From positions 3,145 through 67,144 of the forward strand of contig DATCXQ010000925.1 of the NCBI GenBank assembly GCA_036565725.1: a stretch of DNA of 64,000 nucleotides, read 5' to 3'. Shown piece after piece: positions 34,833-43,640 of the stretch. This stretch comes from JAJVID01 sp036565725. GTDB taxonomy: Bacteria; Acidobacteriota; Blastocatellia; RBC074. The position numbers and the translations under genes were made by a program. Positions within the stretch are counted from its first letter, which is position 1. Each line of letters begins with the position of its first letter. Below the pieces are notes generated by a model, which was not told where the DNA came from, searched no databases, and was given only the letters and a program-made list of their open reading frames with translations.

Positions 34833-35995
34833 ATTTCAATAGATTATCTTATCGATTTTACACAAATATAATTTCATGGGACGGGTGGCGACGCGCGGCG
34901 TCTTTGACGGCGCTGGCGCTGGCTGCGGCGGCCGTCTGCGCGTCTTCGATCAACGCGCAGCAGAGCCGCGGCGAGAATCAGCCGGAGCAGCCTGCGATTC
35001 AAAGCTCGACGTCCGAGATGGGGAACGCCAAAATCCTCAACGCCGCGGAGAAAGATTATCGGATCTCCCCGGGAGACGTCATCCAGGTTCAGATCGAAGA
35101 CGCCCCTGAACTTTCACACAATTACCGCGTGAGTTCCTCAGGCCATATCGAAATGCCGGTGCTCGGCATGGTAGAGGCGCAAAAGAGAACCACCTTTGAG
35201 CTGGCCAGACAGATCAGAAAAGGATTGCAAGACGAAGAATACCTGAACACGCCGAGCGTCCTGGTCACCATCAAGCAGTACAACAGCCAGACGTTCTTGG
35301 TCCAGGGTTCGGTTCGCAGTCCCGGAGTCTTTCAGACCGAAGGGCGACCATCGCTGCTGACGATGATCGGCCTGGCCGGAGGACTGACAGCCGATCACGG
35401 TTCGACGATCTTCATTCTTCGCCCCAACAAACTTAACCCCAACAAAACAAAACAACCGGCGCCGATGGCGGACACCCAAATGTCGAGCGTACAAGATCAA
35501 ACGCCTGATCCCGATCAGTCTACGCAAACCCCGGCGGGCGGGAGCGCTTCAGCGCCGGCCGAAGACCCCGACTATGAATTGATCAAGGTCAACATCAGCG
35601 CGCTCTATAAAGGACAGTTCGATCAAAGGGTGGAGCCGGGAGACATAATTAACATCCCGCGCGCGGACGTTTTTTACGTCACCGGCGAGGTTAAGTCTCC
35701 GGGTTCGTTCACCTTGAAAGAAGGCACTACCCTGCGCCAGGCCGTCTCGCTCGCCCAGGGCCTGACTTTCAACGCAAAGGCGTCGAGAGGCGTCATCTTT
35801 CGAGAAGACCCTGCGCACGGCTCCCGACAGGAGATCAAGGTGGACATCAGGGACATCATAAACGGCAAGGAGGATGACATTCCCTTGCAGGCCAACGACG
35901 TGGTCATTATTCCTAACAGCAAAACAAAATCCATCGGCGGGATGCTGTTGATGGCGCTGGGGGTAAACTCCGCAAGATTGCCCGTTCGCTATTGA
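34829..35995 (+). CDS. Wza-like polysaccharide export protein
   Basis: A 388-residue secreted protein with a hydrophobic leader (SLTALALAAAAVCASSINAQ). The polysaccharide-export domain reads YRISPGDVIQVQIEDAPELS (about 76-95) and continues to IEMPVLGMVEAQKRT. An SLBB domain follows with VLVTIKQYNSQTFLVQGSVR (about 145-165). A low-complexity Pro/Gln/Asp stretch (about 212-245) separates it from a second SLBB-like block, DIINIPRADVFYVTGEVKSP (about 272-291). This is the family of outer-membrane polysaccharide exporters. No lipobox is visible, unlike Wza, so the envelope anchor may differ. It precedes the Wzc-like gene, its usual partner. Confidence 0.9.
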   Translation: MNFNRLSYRFYTNIISWDGWRRAASLTALALAAAAVCASSINAQQSRGENQPEQPAIQSSTSEMGNAKILNAAEKDYRISPGDVIQVQIEDAPELSHNYRVSSSGHIEMPVLGMVEAQKRTTFELARQIRKGLQDEEYLNTPSVLVTIKQYNSQTFLVQGSVRSPGVFQTEGRPSLLTMIGLAGGLTADHGSTIFILRPNKLNPNKTKQPAPMADTQMSSVQDQTPDPDQSTQTPAGGSASAPAEDPDYELIKVNISALYKGQFDQRVEPGDIINIPRADVFYVTGEVKSPGSFTLKEGTTLRQAVSLAQGLTFNAKASRGVIFREDPAHGSRQEIKVDIRDIINGKEDDIPLQANDVVIIPNSKTKSIGGMLLMALGVNSARLPVRY

Positions 35996-36037
35996 CCGGC
36001 GCGCGAAAAGCGCATTAAAAAAATAAGGAAGTGAGCA

Positions 36038-38497
36038 ATGTCGGATAATCGTCAAAATCTTGAACTGGCTCCCATAGCGAATCTCCCTACACATTTCCCA
36101 CACAATTACCCCGAACCGCCGCAATCTGGCGGGAGCGGCGGTGGAAGCGAGGCGCTGCTCGCCCGGCTGCGCGAATGGCAACGGATAATCTACCGACACA
36201 AATGGCTGATTCTTTCCTTCATTCTGATAGCCCTTCCCCTGGCCACAATTCAAGCGTATCGGGCCAAGCCGATTTACCAGGCGACGACGACTATCGAGGT
36301 CAGGCCCGAGACCAGCTCATTATCGAAGTCAGGAGACGTCGTCGTTGTCGGGTCGAATGACAACACCAAGGCCGAAATCGTCATCATTAGGAGTCAGCCG
36401 GTCGTCAGGCAGACGATTACGAATTTGAATCTCGATAAGAACCCGCGCTTTTTGGACGTGACTACGAAAAGGTCTCTTCTAGAAGCGCTCATGTCGCTTA
36501 AAGGCGCCCAGCCCGAGCGGGAAAAGAAACTCGCCCAGGAAGCCGCTAAACAAAGCGCCAATAATGCGGGCGCCGGCGAAATGAAGACCAACGGCCCTGA
36601 ACATGGCGGAACCGTCGCCGATCTAGCTGAAAACCCTCATAACGCGGAGGCCGAACGCAAAAGGCTGGGGCCTTACATCCAGACCTTGCTCGATAATTTG
36701 AACGTAGAGGGATTGCGAGACACACGGCTGATCAAAATATCTTTCAGGCATACTGATCCGGAAATCGCCGCCGCCGTGGCCGACGGCATCGCTTACAATT
36801 TCATGCAGTATAACTTCCAGGGAAAGACCGAACGTTTCAGAAGCGCCTCGGACTGGCTTGAAAAGTCCACGCAAAAGCTCAGGGCCCAGGTCGAGAAGGC
36901 GGAGCAGAAACTGGTCGACTACAGCAAAGAGAATAACATCTTCTCACTTGAAGGAAAGGAAAACCTGACGGCTGAAAAGCTGACGAAAATGCACGAGCAG
37001 GTCATGCGCGCAGAGTTCGACCGGATCGTTAAACAATCACTGTATGAAGAGGTGAAAGTAGGCCGCGGCGCGCAATTGCCCGAAGCGTTTGCCGACCCCA
37101 AAACCGCAGAGGTGAGGAAGTCCCTCAACGACCTGGCCGTGGAAGCCTCGCGACTGAGCGTCAAGTTCGGAGCGAAACATTTTAGCGTGCAGGAGATCCA
37201 GAAAAAAATGGCCACCCTCCAGGAGCAGATAAAAGGGAGCCAGTCAATGTTGGATGACAGGCTCAGGGCGGATTATGAACGGGCGGTCCGCGACGAGGCG
37301 AATCTCAGGAACGAGCTAGAGATCGCCAAGGGCGAAGCCGTGCAGCAGAACCAGGCGTCCATCCAATACAGCGTCCTGCAGCAGGATTTGGAAACCGCCA
37401 AAGCGCTCTACACTGATTTTCTCAACAAAACCAGTCAGGCCGACATTCAACGCGCGGAACAATTCAACAACGTCCGTTTGATCGAATCGGCGGAGACGCC
37501 CGGCGGGCCGGTCGGGCCGAACCGCAGCCAAACGATCCTACTCGCTTTCGTCGTCAGCCTCGGCATGGGCGTAGGCCTGGCCTACCTTATGGAGAACATG
37601 AACACCACCGTCAGGAATGTTGAAGACGTCAACCGCTTTACTCAACTACCCGTGCTGGGCGTCATTCCGATTTTGACCGAGGCCCTTCCTGACGGGAAGC
37701 GCAGCGGCATACGGAGTATTGAACTGCGGGCCGCGACTATGAAAGACGTCAATGATTCATTTGAACTGCTCGGTGACGTTTCGGACAAGCCGGTACTCGC
37801 CGATTCGATGAAGGTGTTTTCGGCCGCCGCCGAGGCGTATCGAATGCTCAGGACCTCAATCCTTCTTTCCACGGCGGGACATCCGCCCAAAACCTTGATG
37901 GTCACCAGCGGACAGCCGGGCGATGGTAAAACCACTACTGTTTTTAATATCGCTCTTGCTCTGACTCAGTTGAAGGCTGAAGTATTGGTCGTGGATTGCG
38001 ACATGCGCAAACCCAGAATCCATAAGATGCTACAACTGCAGAAGGGCGAAGGCTTATCCACCCTCCTGGCGAGCGGCGGCGATCCTGATAAGTTCATCTA
38101 TCGAACCCCTGTGCGTGGACTATCGGTCCTCCCCTGTGGTTATGTGCCCCCCAACCCTTCCGAACTTATCAGTTCGGGAAGCATGAAAGAGGTGCTGCGC
38201 TCGCTGAGTGAGCGTTTCGATTATGTCATCATAGACGCGCCGCCGATGATCAGCGTAAGCGACCCGATAATCCTTTCGACCCTCGTAGACGGCGTAATCC
38301 TCGTGGTCAAGAGCGGAGAAAGCAAGGGCGAGTCGGTGCGCCGCGCATCTCAGGACCTTTCCTCCGTGGGGGCCAGAGTCCTCGGAGTCGCTCTTAATAA
38401 CCTCAATATTCGTAAGGACGGCTATGATTATTACCGCAACTATCGCCAATATGTCGATTACATCGACCGTGACCCGAGAATCCGCGTGGAGGAATAA
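36038..38497 (+). CDS. wzc: Wzc-like chain-length regulator and tyrosine kinase
   Basis: An 819-residue protein in one chain. Near the N-terminus LARLREWQRIIYRHKWLILS begins the Wzz domain with the first membrane helix (about 55-75). A long coiled region with heptad character (about 265-460) and the Pro/Gly block TPGGPVGPNRSQTILLAFVV with the second helix follow. The bacterial tyrosine-kinase domain has Walker A GQPGDGKTTT near 627-636, Walker A' VLVVDCDMRKP, and Walker B YVIIDAPPM. The C-terminus (GYDYYRNYRQYVDYIDRD) has six tyrosines, the usual autophosphorylation cluster. It controls polymer length and coordinates export with the Wza-like protein. Confidence 0.95.
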   Translation: MSDNRQNLELAPIANLPTHFPHNYPEPPQSGGSGGGSEALLARLREWQRIIYRHKWLILSFILIALPLATIQAYRAKPIYQATTTIEVRPETSSLSKSGDVVVVGSNDNTKAEIVIIRSQPVVRQTITNLNLDKNPRFLDVTTKRSLLEALMSLKGAQPEREKKLAQEAAKQSANNAGAGEMKTNGPEHGGTVADLAENPHNAEAERKRLGPYIQTLLDNLNVEGLRDTRLIKISFRHTDPEIAAAVADGIAYNFMQYNFQGKTERFRSASDWLEKSTQKLRAQVEKAEQKLVDYSKENNIFSLEGKENLTAEKLTKMHEQVMRAEFDRIVKQSLYEEVKVGRGAQLPEAFADPKTAEVRKSLNDLAVEASRLSVKFGAKHFSVQEIQKKMATLQEQIKGSQSMLDDRLRADYERAVRDEANLRNELEIAKGEAVQQNQASIQYSVLQQDLETAKALYTDFLNKTSQADIQRAEQFNNVRLIESAETPGGPVGPNRSQTILLAFVVSLGMGVGLAYLMENMNTTVRNVEDVNRFTQLPVLGVIPILTEALPDGKRSGIRSIELRAATMKDVNDSFELLGDVSDKPVLADSMKVFSAAAEAYRMLRTSILLSTAGHPPKTLMVTSGQPGDGKTTTVFNIALALTQLKAEVLVVDCDMRKPRIHKMLQLQKGEGLSTLLASGGDPDKFIYRTPVRGLSVLPCGYVPPNPSELISSGSMKEVLRSLSERFDYVIIDAPPMISVSDPIILSTLVDGVILVVKSGESKGESVRRASQDLSSVGARVLGVALNNLNIRKDGYDYYRNYRQYVDYIDRDPRIRVEE

Positions 38498-38501
38498 ATA
38501 G

Positions 38502-39257
38502 ATGAAAAATGGAGAGCATATGAACTCGATGTTTAGTCCGCTCGCCGTCATTGAGGCTGATAGTATAGGCGAAAATGTGTTGATTCGCGAGTACGCGATA
38601 GTCCGCCGCGGGGCGGTAATAGGGAATAACGTCGTCATACACCCTTTCGTAATCATCGAAGACGGGGTCAGGATCGGCGACGACGTGGAGATCTTTCCGT
38701 CGGCGTATCTCGGTAAGCCGCCTCGCGGGGTCGGCGCGATGACCCGGCCGATGAACTTTACGGCCAAGGTGGACGTGGGAACCGGCTGCGTCATCGGCCC
38801 GAACGCCGTGATCTATTACGACGTCGAGATAGGCAATCACACTTTGATCAGCGACGGCGCGTCGATCAGAGAACAGAGTAAAATCGGCTCCCGCTGCATT
38901 ATCGGAAGATACGTGACGGTAAATTACGCTACTTTGATCGGCGATAACGTGAAAGTGCAAGACCACACCTGGTTGGCGGGGAACATGCGAATCGGCGACA
39001 GGGTGTTCATCAGCGGTGGCGTGACTACGGCCAATGATAATTTGATGGGCGCCTCAGGTTACGACGAGGAGAGCATCGTCGGCCCGACGATTGAAAACGG
39101 CGTGAGGATCGGAGCGGGCGCAATAATCTTACCTAAAGTGAGAGTCGGAGAAAATGCGCTGATCGCCGCCGGAGCGGTCGTGACCAAAGACGCGCCGCCG
39201 GGGCAAACCGCCAAAGGAATACCGGCAAGATTTATAAAGAATAAAGATGCGACCTAG
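38502..39257 (+). CDS. Left-handed beta-helix acyltransferase
   Basis: A 251-residue hexapeptide-repeat transferase. It begins four bases after the Wzc-like gene stop. Repeats of the [LIV]GxxxX type run throughout: SIGENVLIREYAIVRRGAVI, NNVVIHPFVIIEDGVRIGDD and GRYVTVNYATLIGDNVKVQD. The C-terminal GAGAIILPKVRVGENALIAA and KGIPARFIKNK resemble the WbpD/acetyltransferase class. It probably acetylates or otherwise acylates a nucleotide sugar or polymer residue for the surface glycan. Donor and acceptor are unknown. An in-frame ATG at 38520 is an alternative start. Confidence 0.88.
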   Translation: MKNGEHMNSMFSPLAVIEADSIGENVLIREYAIVRRGAVIGNNVVIHPFVIIEDGVRIGDDVEIFPSAYLGKPPRGVGAMTRPMNFTAKVDVGTGCVIGPNAVIYYDVEIGNHTLISDGASIREQSKIGSRCIIGRYVTVNYATLIGDNVKVQDHTWLAGNMRIGDRVFISGGVTTANDNLMGASGYDEESIVGPTIENGVRIGAGAIILPKVRVGENALIAAGAVVTKDAPPGQTAKGIPARFIKNKDAT

Positions 39258-39322
39258 TTGATTCGAGCCCCATCTTTCTGCTCCACCTTCATCCCCCGAC
39301 CCATTTAGCAATCTGCCTTGCA

Positions 39323-40186
39323 ATGCAAGAACAAACTATTATCCCCACTAAGGCGGAGTCTGAGCGTTTCGACCTTTTGATCGAAGCCGGGCGCGGCGCC
39401 AAGAACTACTGGCGCGACCTTTGGCGTTATCGCGAGTTGTTCTACTTCCTGGCGTGGCGTGACATCCTGGTGCGATACAAACAGACCGCGATCGGCATAG
39501 CCTGGGCGCTCGTCCGGCCCTTTCTGACGATGCTGGTCTTCACATTCATCTTTAGCAGGGTGGCCAAGCTCCCGGCCCCCGGCTCTGTCCCGTACGCCTT
39601 GCTCGTCTTCGCCGCCATGCTCCCGTGGCAGTTCTTTTCGACTGCGCTTAGCGAGGCGAGTAACAGTCTGATCGGAAACTCCAACTTGATCTCCAAAGTC
39701 TATTTCCCGCGACTGATCGTGCCGGCGGGTTCGGTCATCACCAGTTTCGTGGATTTCCTGATTACGCTGGGGTTGATGGCGGGAATGATGGTCTGGTACC
39801 GCTTCCTGCCGGACTGGCGGCTGTTGACGCTTCCGTTGTTTATGGCGCTCGCCTTCGGGTCCGCCTTCGGCGCAGGGCTTTGGTTATGCGCTCTGAACGT
39901 TCGCTACCGCGATTTTCGCTACATCGTTCCCTTTATCGTGCAGTTCGGCCTTTACCTTTCTCCGGTCGGCTTCAGCAGTAATATCGTACCCGAAGGCATG
40001 CGGTTAATTTACGCGCTCAACCCGATGGTCGGCGTCATTGACGGATTCCGCTGGGCGTTGCTGCGAGGGCAATCGCCGTTGGCGGGCTACGCATTAATCG
40101 CATCCATACTCGTCACGTCAGTTTTATGTCTGTCAGGGATCTGGTATTTCCGCCGTACTGAGAAGACATTTGCGGACATCATCTGA
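39323..40186 (+). CDS. wzm: ABC-2 polysaccharide transporter permease
   Basis: A 287-residue membrane protein with six predicted helices. After a cytoplasmic N-terminus with LIEAGRGAKNYWRDLWRYRE, the first helix is preceded by FLAWRDILVRYKQTAIGIAW (about 48-67), a block conserved in Wzm/RfbD permeases. Later SNSLIGNSNLISKVYFPRLI (about 113-132), IVQFGLYLSPVGFSS (about 207-221) and YALNPMVGVIDGFRWALLRG (about 229-248) also match. Together with the adjacent ATPase it forms an ABC-2 exporter of surface polysaccharide. The ATPase gene begins 10 bp later. Confidence 0.93.
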   Translation: MQEQTIIPTKAESERFDLLIEAGRGAKNYWRDLWRYRELFYFLAWRDILVRYKQTAIGIAWALVRPFLTMLVFTFIFSRVAKLPAPGSVPYALLVFAAMLPWQFFSTALSEASNSLIGNSNLISKVYFPRLIVPAGSVITSFVDFLITLGLMAGMMVWYRFLPDWRLLTLPLFMALAFGSAFGAGLWLCALNVRYRDFRYIVPFIVQFGLYLSPVGFSSNIVPEGMRLIYALNPMVGVIDGFRWALLRGQSPLAGYALIASILVTSVLCLSGIWYFRRTEKTFADII

Positions 40187-40196
40187 AGAAAATCGA

Positions 40197-41444
40197 ATGT
40201 CTGATGTAGTTATAAGAGCCGAAGCCCTCGGTAAGAGATACCGAATCTCCCATCGACGCGAGCGGCAGGCTGACGGCTCTCCGTATGACAGTTCCCCGAA
40301 ACACGAGGATTTTTGGGCGCTGAGAGACGTGTCCTTCGAGGTCAAGCAGGGCGAGGCGCTGGGAATCATCGGCCGAAACGGCGCCGGTAAATCGACCCTG
40401 CTCAAGCTCCTGAGCCGCATTACGGAGCCTACCGAGGGCAGGGCCCGCATCCGCGGCCGCGTCGCCAGCCTGCTCGAAGTCGGCACAGGCTTCCACCCCG
40501 AATTGACAGGGCGCGAAAACATCTACCTCAACGGCTCCATCCTCGGGATGTCCAAGGCCGAGATCAGGAAGAAGTTCGACGAGATCGTTTCTTTCGCCGA
40601 GATCGCGCAGTTCCTCGACACGCCCGTGAAGCGCTACAGCAGCGGGATGTACGTTAGGCTGGCCTTCTCGGTGGCTGCGCACGTGGAACCCGAGATACTG
40701 GTGGTGGACGAGGTGTTGGCAGTGGGCGACGTGGCGTTCCAGAGGAAGTGCATGGACTACATGAAGAGACTGGCGCGGAGCGGCATCACCATCATCCTGG
40801 TTTCGCACGACCTGTTCGCCGTCAAGACGATGTGCCGCCGCGTACTGGCGCTGTCGGCCGGAAGACTCAAGTTCGACGGCTTGCCCGCCGAGGGCATTGA
40901 CCTCTACGAAAAGGATTCCCGATTGGAGGCCGATCCGTGGGCGGCGGGAATAATCGGAGAAGACATTGACCAATGGCCGATCATCATCCGTTTCGTGGAG
41001 TTGCTTGACGCGGATGGCTCCCCGCGCACGGTCTACGATTACGGCGAGCGAATGCGCGTGCGGATACATTATGAGTCGCGCAAGCCCGTCAGACACCCCA
41101 ACTTCTATCTTGGAATACGGCGGCCAGACAATGTCGTGTGCTGCAGCTATAGCGCGGCGCGAGACGGCGTCACTGTCCCTTCCCTCGATGGAAGCGGAGT
41201 AATCGAATTGCTAACGCCGCCGCTCCGGTTGGTCTCGGACCTATACAGCACTTATGCCGGGGTTTGGGATCGTGAATTCAAAAACCTCTACTGCGGACAG
41301 ATCGGGCCAAATTTCCATGTCCGCGACGAGGTGCTCAATCAACACTTCGGCGTTTTCCACGTGCCAGGCGAATGGCGCTGGGGCGTCAACGGACATAAAA
41401 ATGTGGGACAGACTTTATTCCGTCCGGCAGCCGGGGCGGACTGA
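40197..41444 (+). CDS. wzt: Polysaccharide ABC transporter ATPase (first copy)
   Basis: The ATG at 40197 (MSDVVIRAEALGKRYRIS) is preferred to a TTG at 40170. The 415-residue protein has a nucleotide-binding domain (Walker A GRNGAGKST near 59-67, signature KRYSSGM, Walker B ILVVDEVLAVGD, and VSHDLF H-loop), then a C-terminal Wzt-type beta-sandwich from about 270 (VYDYGERMRVRIHY, GVIELLTPPLRLVSDLY). The C-domain usually recognises the terminal residue of the polymer. It lacks the roughly 24-residue insert near residue 25 that the second copy has. Its gene is nearly identical over long stretches to the paralogue at 47515. Confidence 0.93.
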   Translation: MSDVVIRAEALGKRYRISHRRERQADGSPYDSSPKHEDFWALRDVSFEVKQGEALGIIGRNGAGKSTLLKLLSRITEPTEGRARIRGRVASLLEVGTGFHPELTGRENIYLNGSILGMSKAEIRKKFDEIVSFAEIAQFLDTPVKRYSSGMYVRLAFSVAAHVEPEILVVDEVLAVGDVAFQRKCMDYMKRLARSGITIILVSHDLFAVKTMCRRVLALSAGRLKFDGLPAEGIDLYEKDSRLEADPWAAGIIGEDIDQWPIIIRFVELLDADGSPRTVYDYGERMRVRIHYESRKPVRHPNFYLGIRRPDNVVCCSYSAARDGVTVPSLDGSGVIELLTPPLRLVSDLYSTYAGVWDREFKNLYCGQIGPNFHVRDEVLNQHFGVFHVPGEWRWGVNGHKNVGQTLFRPAAGAD

Positions 41445-41514
41445 AACCCATCCCGTATTTTCCGCAGAAACCTTCAGGTCACGTTGCGACGCCCTGAAAC
41501 AATGGAAATCAGGC

Positions 41515-41578
41515 GGCGCCCCCGCGTCTCGCGGGCAGGTCTTGCGGTGAAGCCTGCCCGCGAGGACGCGGGGGCGCC
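41515..41578. repeat. Inverted repeat GGCGCCCCCGCG
   Basis: The arms GGCGCCCCCGCGTCTCGCGG and GCGAGGACGCGGGGGCGCC match with one extra base, giving a 25-bp stem and 13-nt loop. It lies between the Wzt and Gfo/Idh genes and could attenuate transcription between the export and sugar-synthesis parts of the locus. Confidence 0.9.
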
Positions 41579-41599
41579 ATTTTCCGAGGAGAAATAAAA

Positions 41600-42607
41600 G
41601 TGGTTGGAATTGCCGTTGTCGGCTATGGATATTGGGGGCCGAACCTGGCCCGGAACTTCGCGGAGACAGAAGGGGCCGCGGTGGTGATGTGTTGTGATTC
41701 CGATCCGCGGCGACTCGCTCTCGCTCAGAAGCGATTCCCTGCCCTGATCTGCGCTACCGATTTTGATGATGCGCTACGAAACCCGGACGTCAACGCCGTC
41801 GCCATCGCCACGCCGGTACACACGCACTACGAGTTGGCCAAACGCGCCATCAAGGCAGGCAAACATGTCCTGGTAGAAAAGCCGCTGACGGCGCGCGTGG
41901 ATCATGCGGAGGAGTTGGTCACGCTGGCGGAGAAGAACGGCGTGGTCCTCATGGTCGATCACGTCTTCGTTTACAGCCCTCCTGTGCTGAAGATGAAAGA
42001 GCTGGTGACGCAAGGGAGGCTCGGCAACCTGTTTTTCATTGACAGCGTTCGCATCAACCTTGGGCTGTTCCAGCACGACGTCAACGTGGTATGGGACCTC
42101 GCGCCGCATGACCTTTCGATCGTGGACTACCTGGTGGAGCGGCTGCCGGTCTCACTCTCGGCGTATGGCGGCATACATGCCGATCACGAGATCGAAGACG
42201 TCGCCTACCTTAACCTCGATTACGGCGCCGGCCTGATCGCCAATTTCCACGTCAACTGGCTCTCGCCGGTCAAGGTTCGCCAGATGATCATCGGCGGGAG
42301 CGAACGCAGCCTTATTTATAACGACCTGGATGTAGACGAGAAGATCAAAGTCTACGACCGCGGTATCGAGGTCGGCGAGGATTTGGAGCAGCGGCGCAAG
42401 ACGCTGATCAGCTATCGCAGCGGTGACGTCTGGGCGCCGAACCTGGCCACACGCGAGCCCCTGTCGCGAATGGCCGAGCATTTCGTCACGTGCGTTAAGA
42501 CCGGCCAGCGGCCGGTGTCTGACGGCAAGTCCGGATTGCGCATCGTCAAAATCCTCGACGCGGCGCAGCGCGGCATTAAATCCCTGAATGGACGGGTGAA
42601 CATCTGA
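41600..42607 (+). CDS. Gfo/Idh/MocA-family sugar dehydrogenase
   Basis: Begins with GTG (41600) behind CGAGGAGAAATAAAA. The 335-residue protein has the N-terminal Rossmann motif VVGYGYWGPN, the EKPLT motif (catalytic Lys, in HVLVEKPLT near 91-99) and a C-terminal alpha/beta domain with HDVNVVWDLAPHDLSIVDYL. Such enzymes in glycan loci oxidise nucleotide sugars (WlbA/WbpB type) before amination. Here it is followed by an epimerase, a DegT aminotransferase and an acyltransferase, the usual set for a 3-amino or 3-acetamido sugar. Substrate is inferred from context only. Confidence 0.9.
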   Translation: MVGIAVVGYGYWGPNLARNFAETEGAAVVMCCDSDPRRLALAQKRFPALICATDFDDALRNPDVNAVAIATPVHTHYELAKRAIKAGKHVLVEKPLTARVDHAEELVTLAEKNGVVLMVDHVFVYSPPVLKMKELVTQGRLGNLFFIDSVRINLGLFQHDVNVVWDLAPHDLSIVDYLVERLPVSLSAYGGIHADHEIEDVAYLNLDYGAGLIANFHVNWLSPVKVRQMIIGGSERSLIYNDLDVDEKIKVYDRGIEVGEDLEQRRKTLISYRSGDVWAPNLATREPLSRMAEHFVTCVKTGQRPVSDGKSGLRIVKILDAAQRGIKSLNGRVNI

Positions 42608-42609
42608 TC

Positions 42610-43638
42610 ATGAATTTACGCGACAAAACAGTTCTGATTACCGGCGGGTGTGGGCTGATCGGCTCTCACATCGCCGACCAGCTCATCCGCGACGAGCGGG
42701 TCGGGATGGTCATAATACTGGATAACCTCAGTCGCGGGACGCTCCATAACATTGAATGGGCTCGGCGACATGGCAATATCGAGTTGGCGCAAAAGGACAT
42801 CCGCAGCTTCGACGATATCAGGCCATATTTCGATGATGTCGACGTGGTCTTTCACCTGGCCGCCATCCGAATAACCGCCTGCGCGGCCCAGCCTCGCGAG
42901 TGCCTGGAGGTGATGATTGACGGTACTTACAACGTTGTCGAGGCTTGTGTGAAAGCCGGCGTAAAACGACTGGTGGCTTCCAGTTCGGCGTCGGTTTACG
43001 GGGCCGCCGACAGCTACCCGACTACCGAGGAGCATCACCCTTACAACAACCGCACCTGGTACGGCGCCGCCAAATTGGCAAACGAAGGTCTGTATCGCTC
43101 CTTCAACGACATGTTCGGCCTGCCTTACGTCGCGCTGCGTTACTTCAACGTCTACGGCCCGCGAATGGACGTGTTCGGGAAATATACCGAGGTTCTCATT
43201 CGCTGGCTCGACTGTCTTGACCGGGGCGAGCGCCCGAAGATTTTCGGAGACGGCCAGACCTCAATGGACTTCGTCTACGTAGAGGACGTCGCCCGCGCCA
43301 ACATCCTCGCCGCCAAGAGCGATGTGGTGGACGAAGTCTTCAATGTCGCCTCAGGCGCTGAGACGACGCTGTTGGAATTATTGCAAACGCTGCTGAAAGT
43401 TACCGGGAGGACCGACGTTCAGCCCGAGTTCCTGCCCGAACGCGCAATCAACCCAGTTCCCCGCCGACTTGCCGACATAAGCAACGCGGAAAAAAAATTG
43501 GGCTTCCTCGCCCGGGTCGAGGTGGAAGAAGGTCTACGCAGGCTCGTCGAGTGGCGCAGGCAGGTCATCTCAAACCATCAATACGACGATTACGCCGTGG
43601 ATACAACGGCGGCTGCGGCCGCGGAAGCGAGTTCTTAA
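42610..43638 (+). CDS. NAD-dependent sugar epimerase/dehydratase
   Basis: A 342-residue extended SDR. ITGGCGLIGSHIADQLI (about 9-25) binds NAD, VFHLAAIRIT (about 81-90) and SSSASVYGAAD (about 123-133, catalytic Ser) follow. Tyr and Lys are in TWYGAAKLANE (about 152-162). LRYFNVYGPRMD (about 178-189) and IFGDGQTSMDFVYVEDVARA (about 215-234) are conserved in UDP-glucose/galactose 4-epimerases and relatives. It begins two bases after the Gfo/Idh stop, so the genes are translationally linked. It probably alters stereochemistry of the same nucleotide sugar. Confidence 0.9.
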   Translation: MNLRDKTVLITGGCGLIGSHIADQLIRDERVGMVIILDNLSRGTLHNIEWARRHGNIELAQKDIRSFDDIRPYFDDVDVVFHLAAIRITACAAQPRECLEVMIDGTYNVVEACVKAGVKRLVASSSASVYGAADSYPTTEEHHPYNNRTWYGAAKLANEGLYRSFNDMFGLPYVALRYFNVYGPRMDVFGKYTEVLIRWLDCLDRGERPKIFGDGQTSMDFVYVEDVARANILAAKSDVVDEVFNVASGAETTLLELLQTLLKVTGRTDVQPEFLPERAINPVPRRLADISNAEKKLGFLARVEVEEGLRRLVEWRRQVISNHQYDDYAVDTTAAAAAEASS

Positions 43639-43640
43639 CG

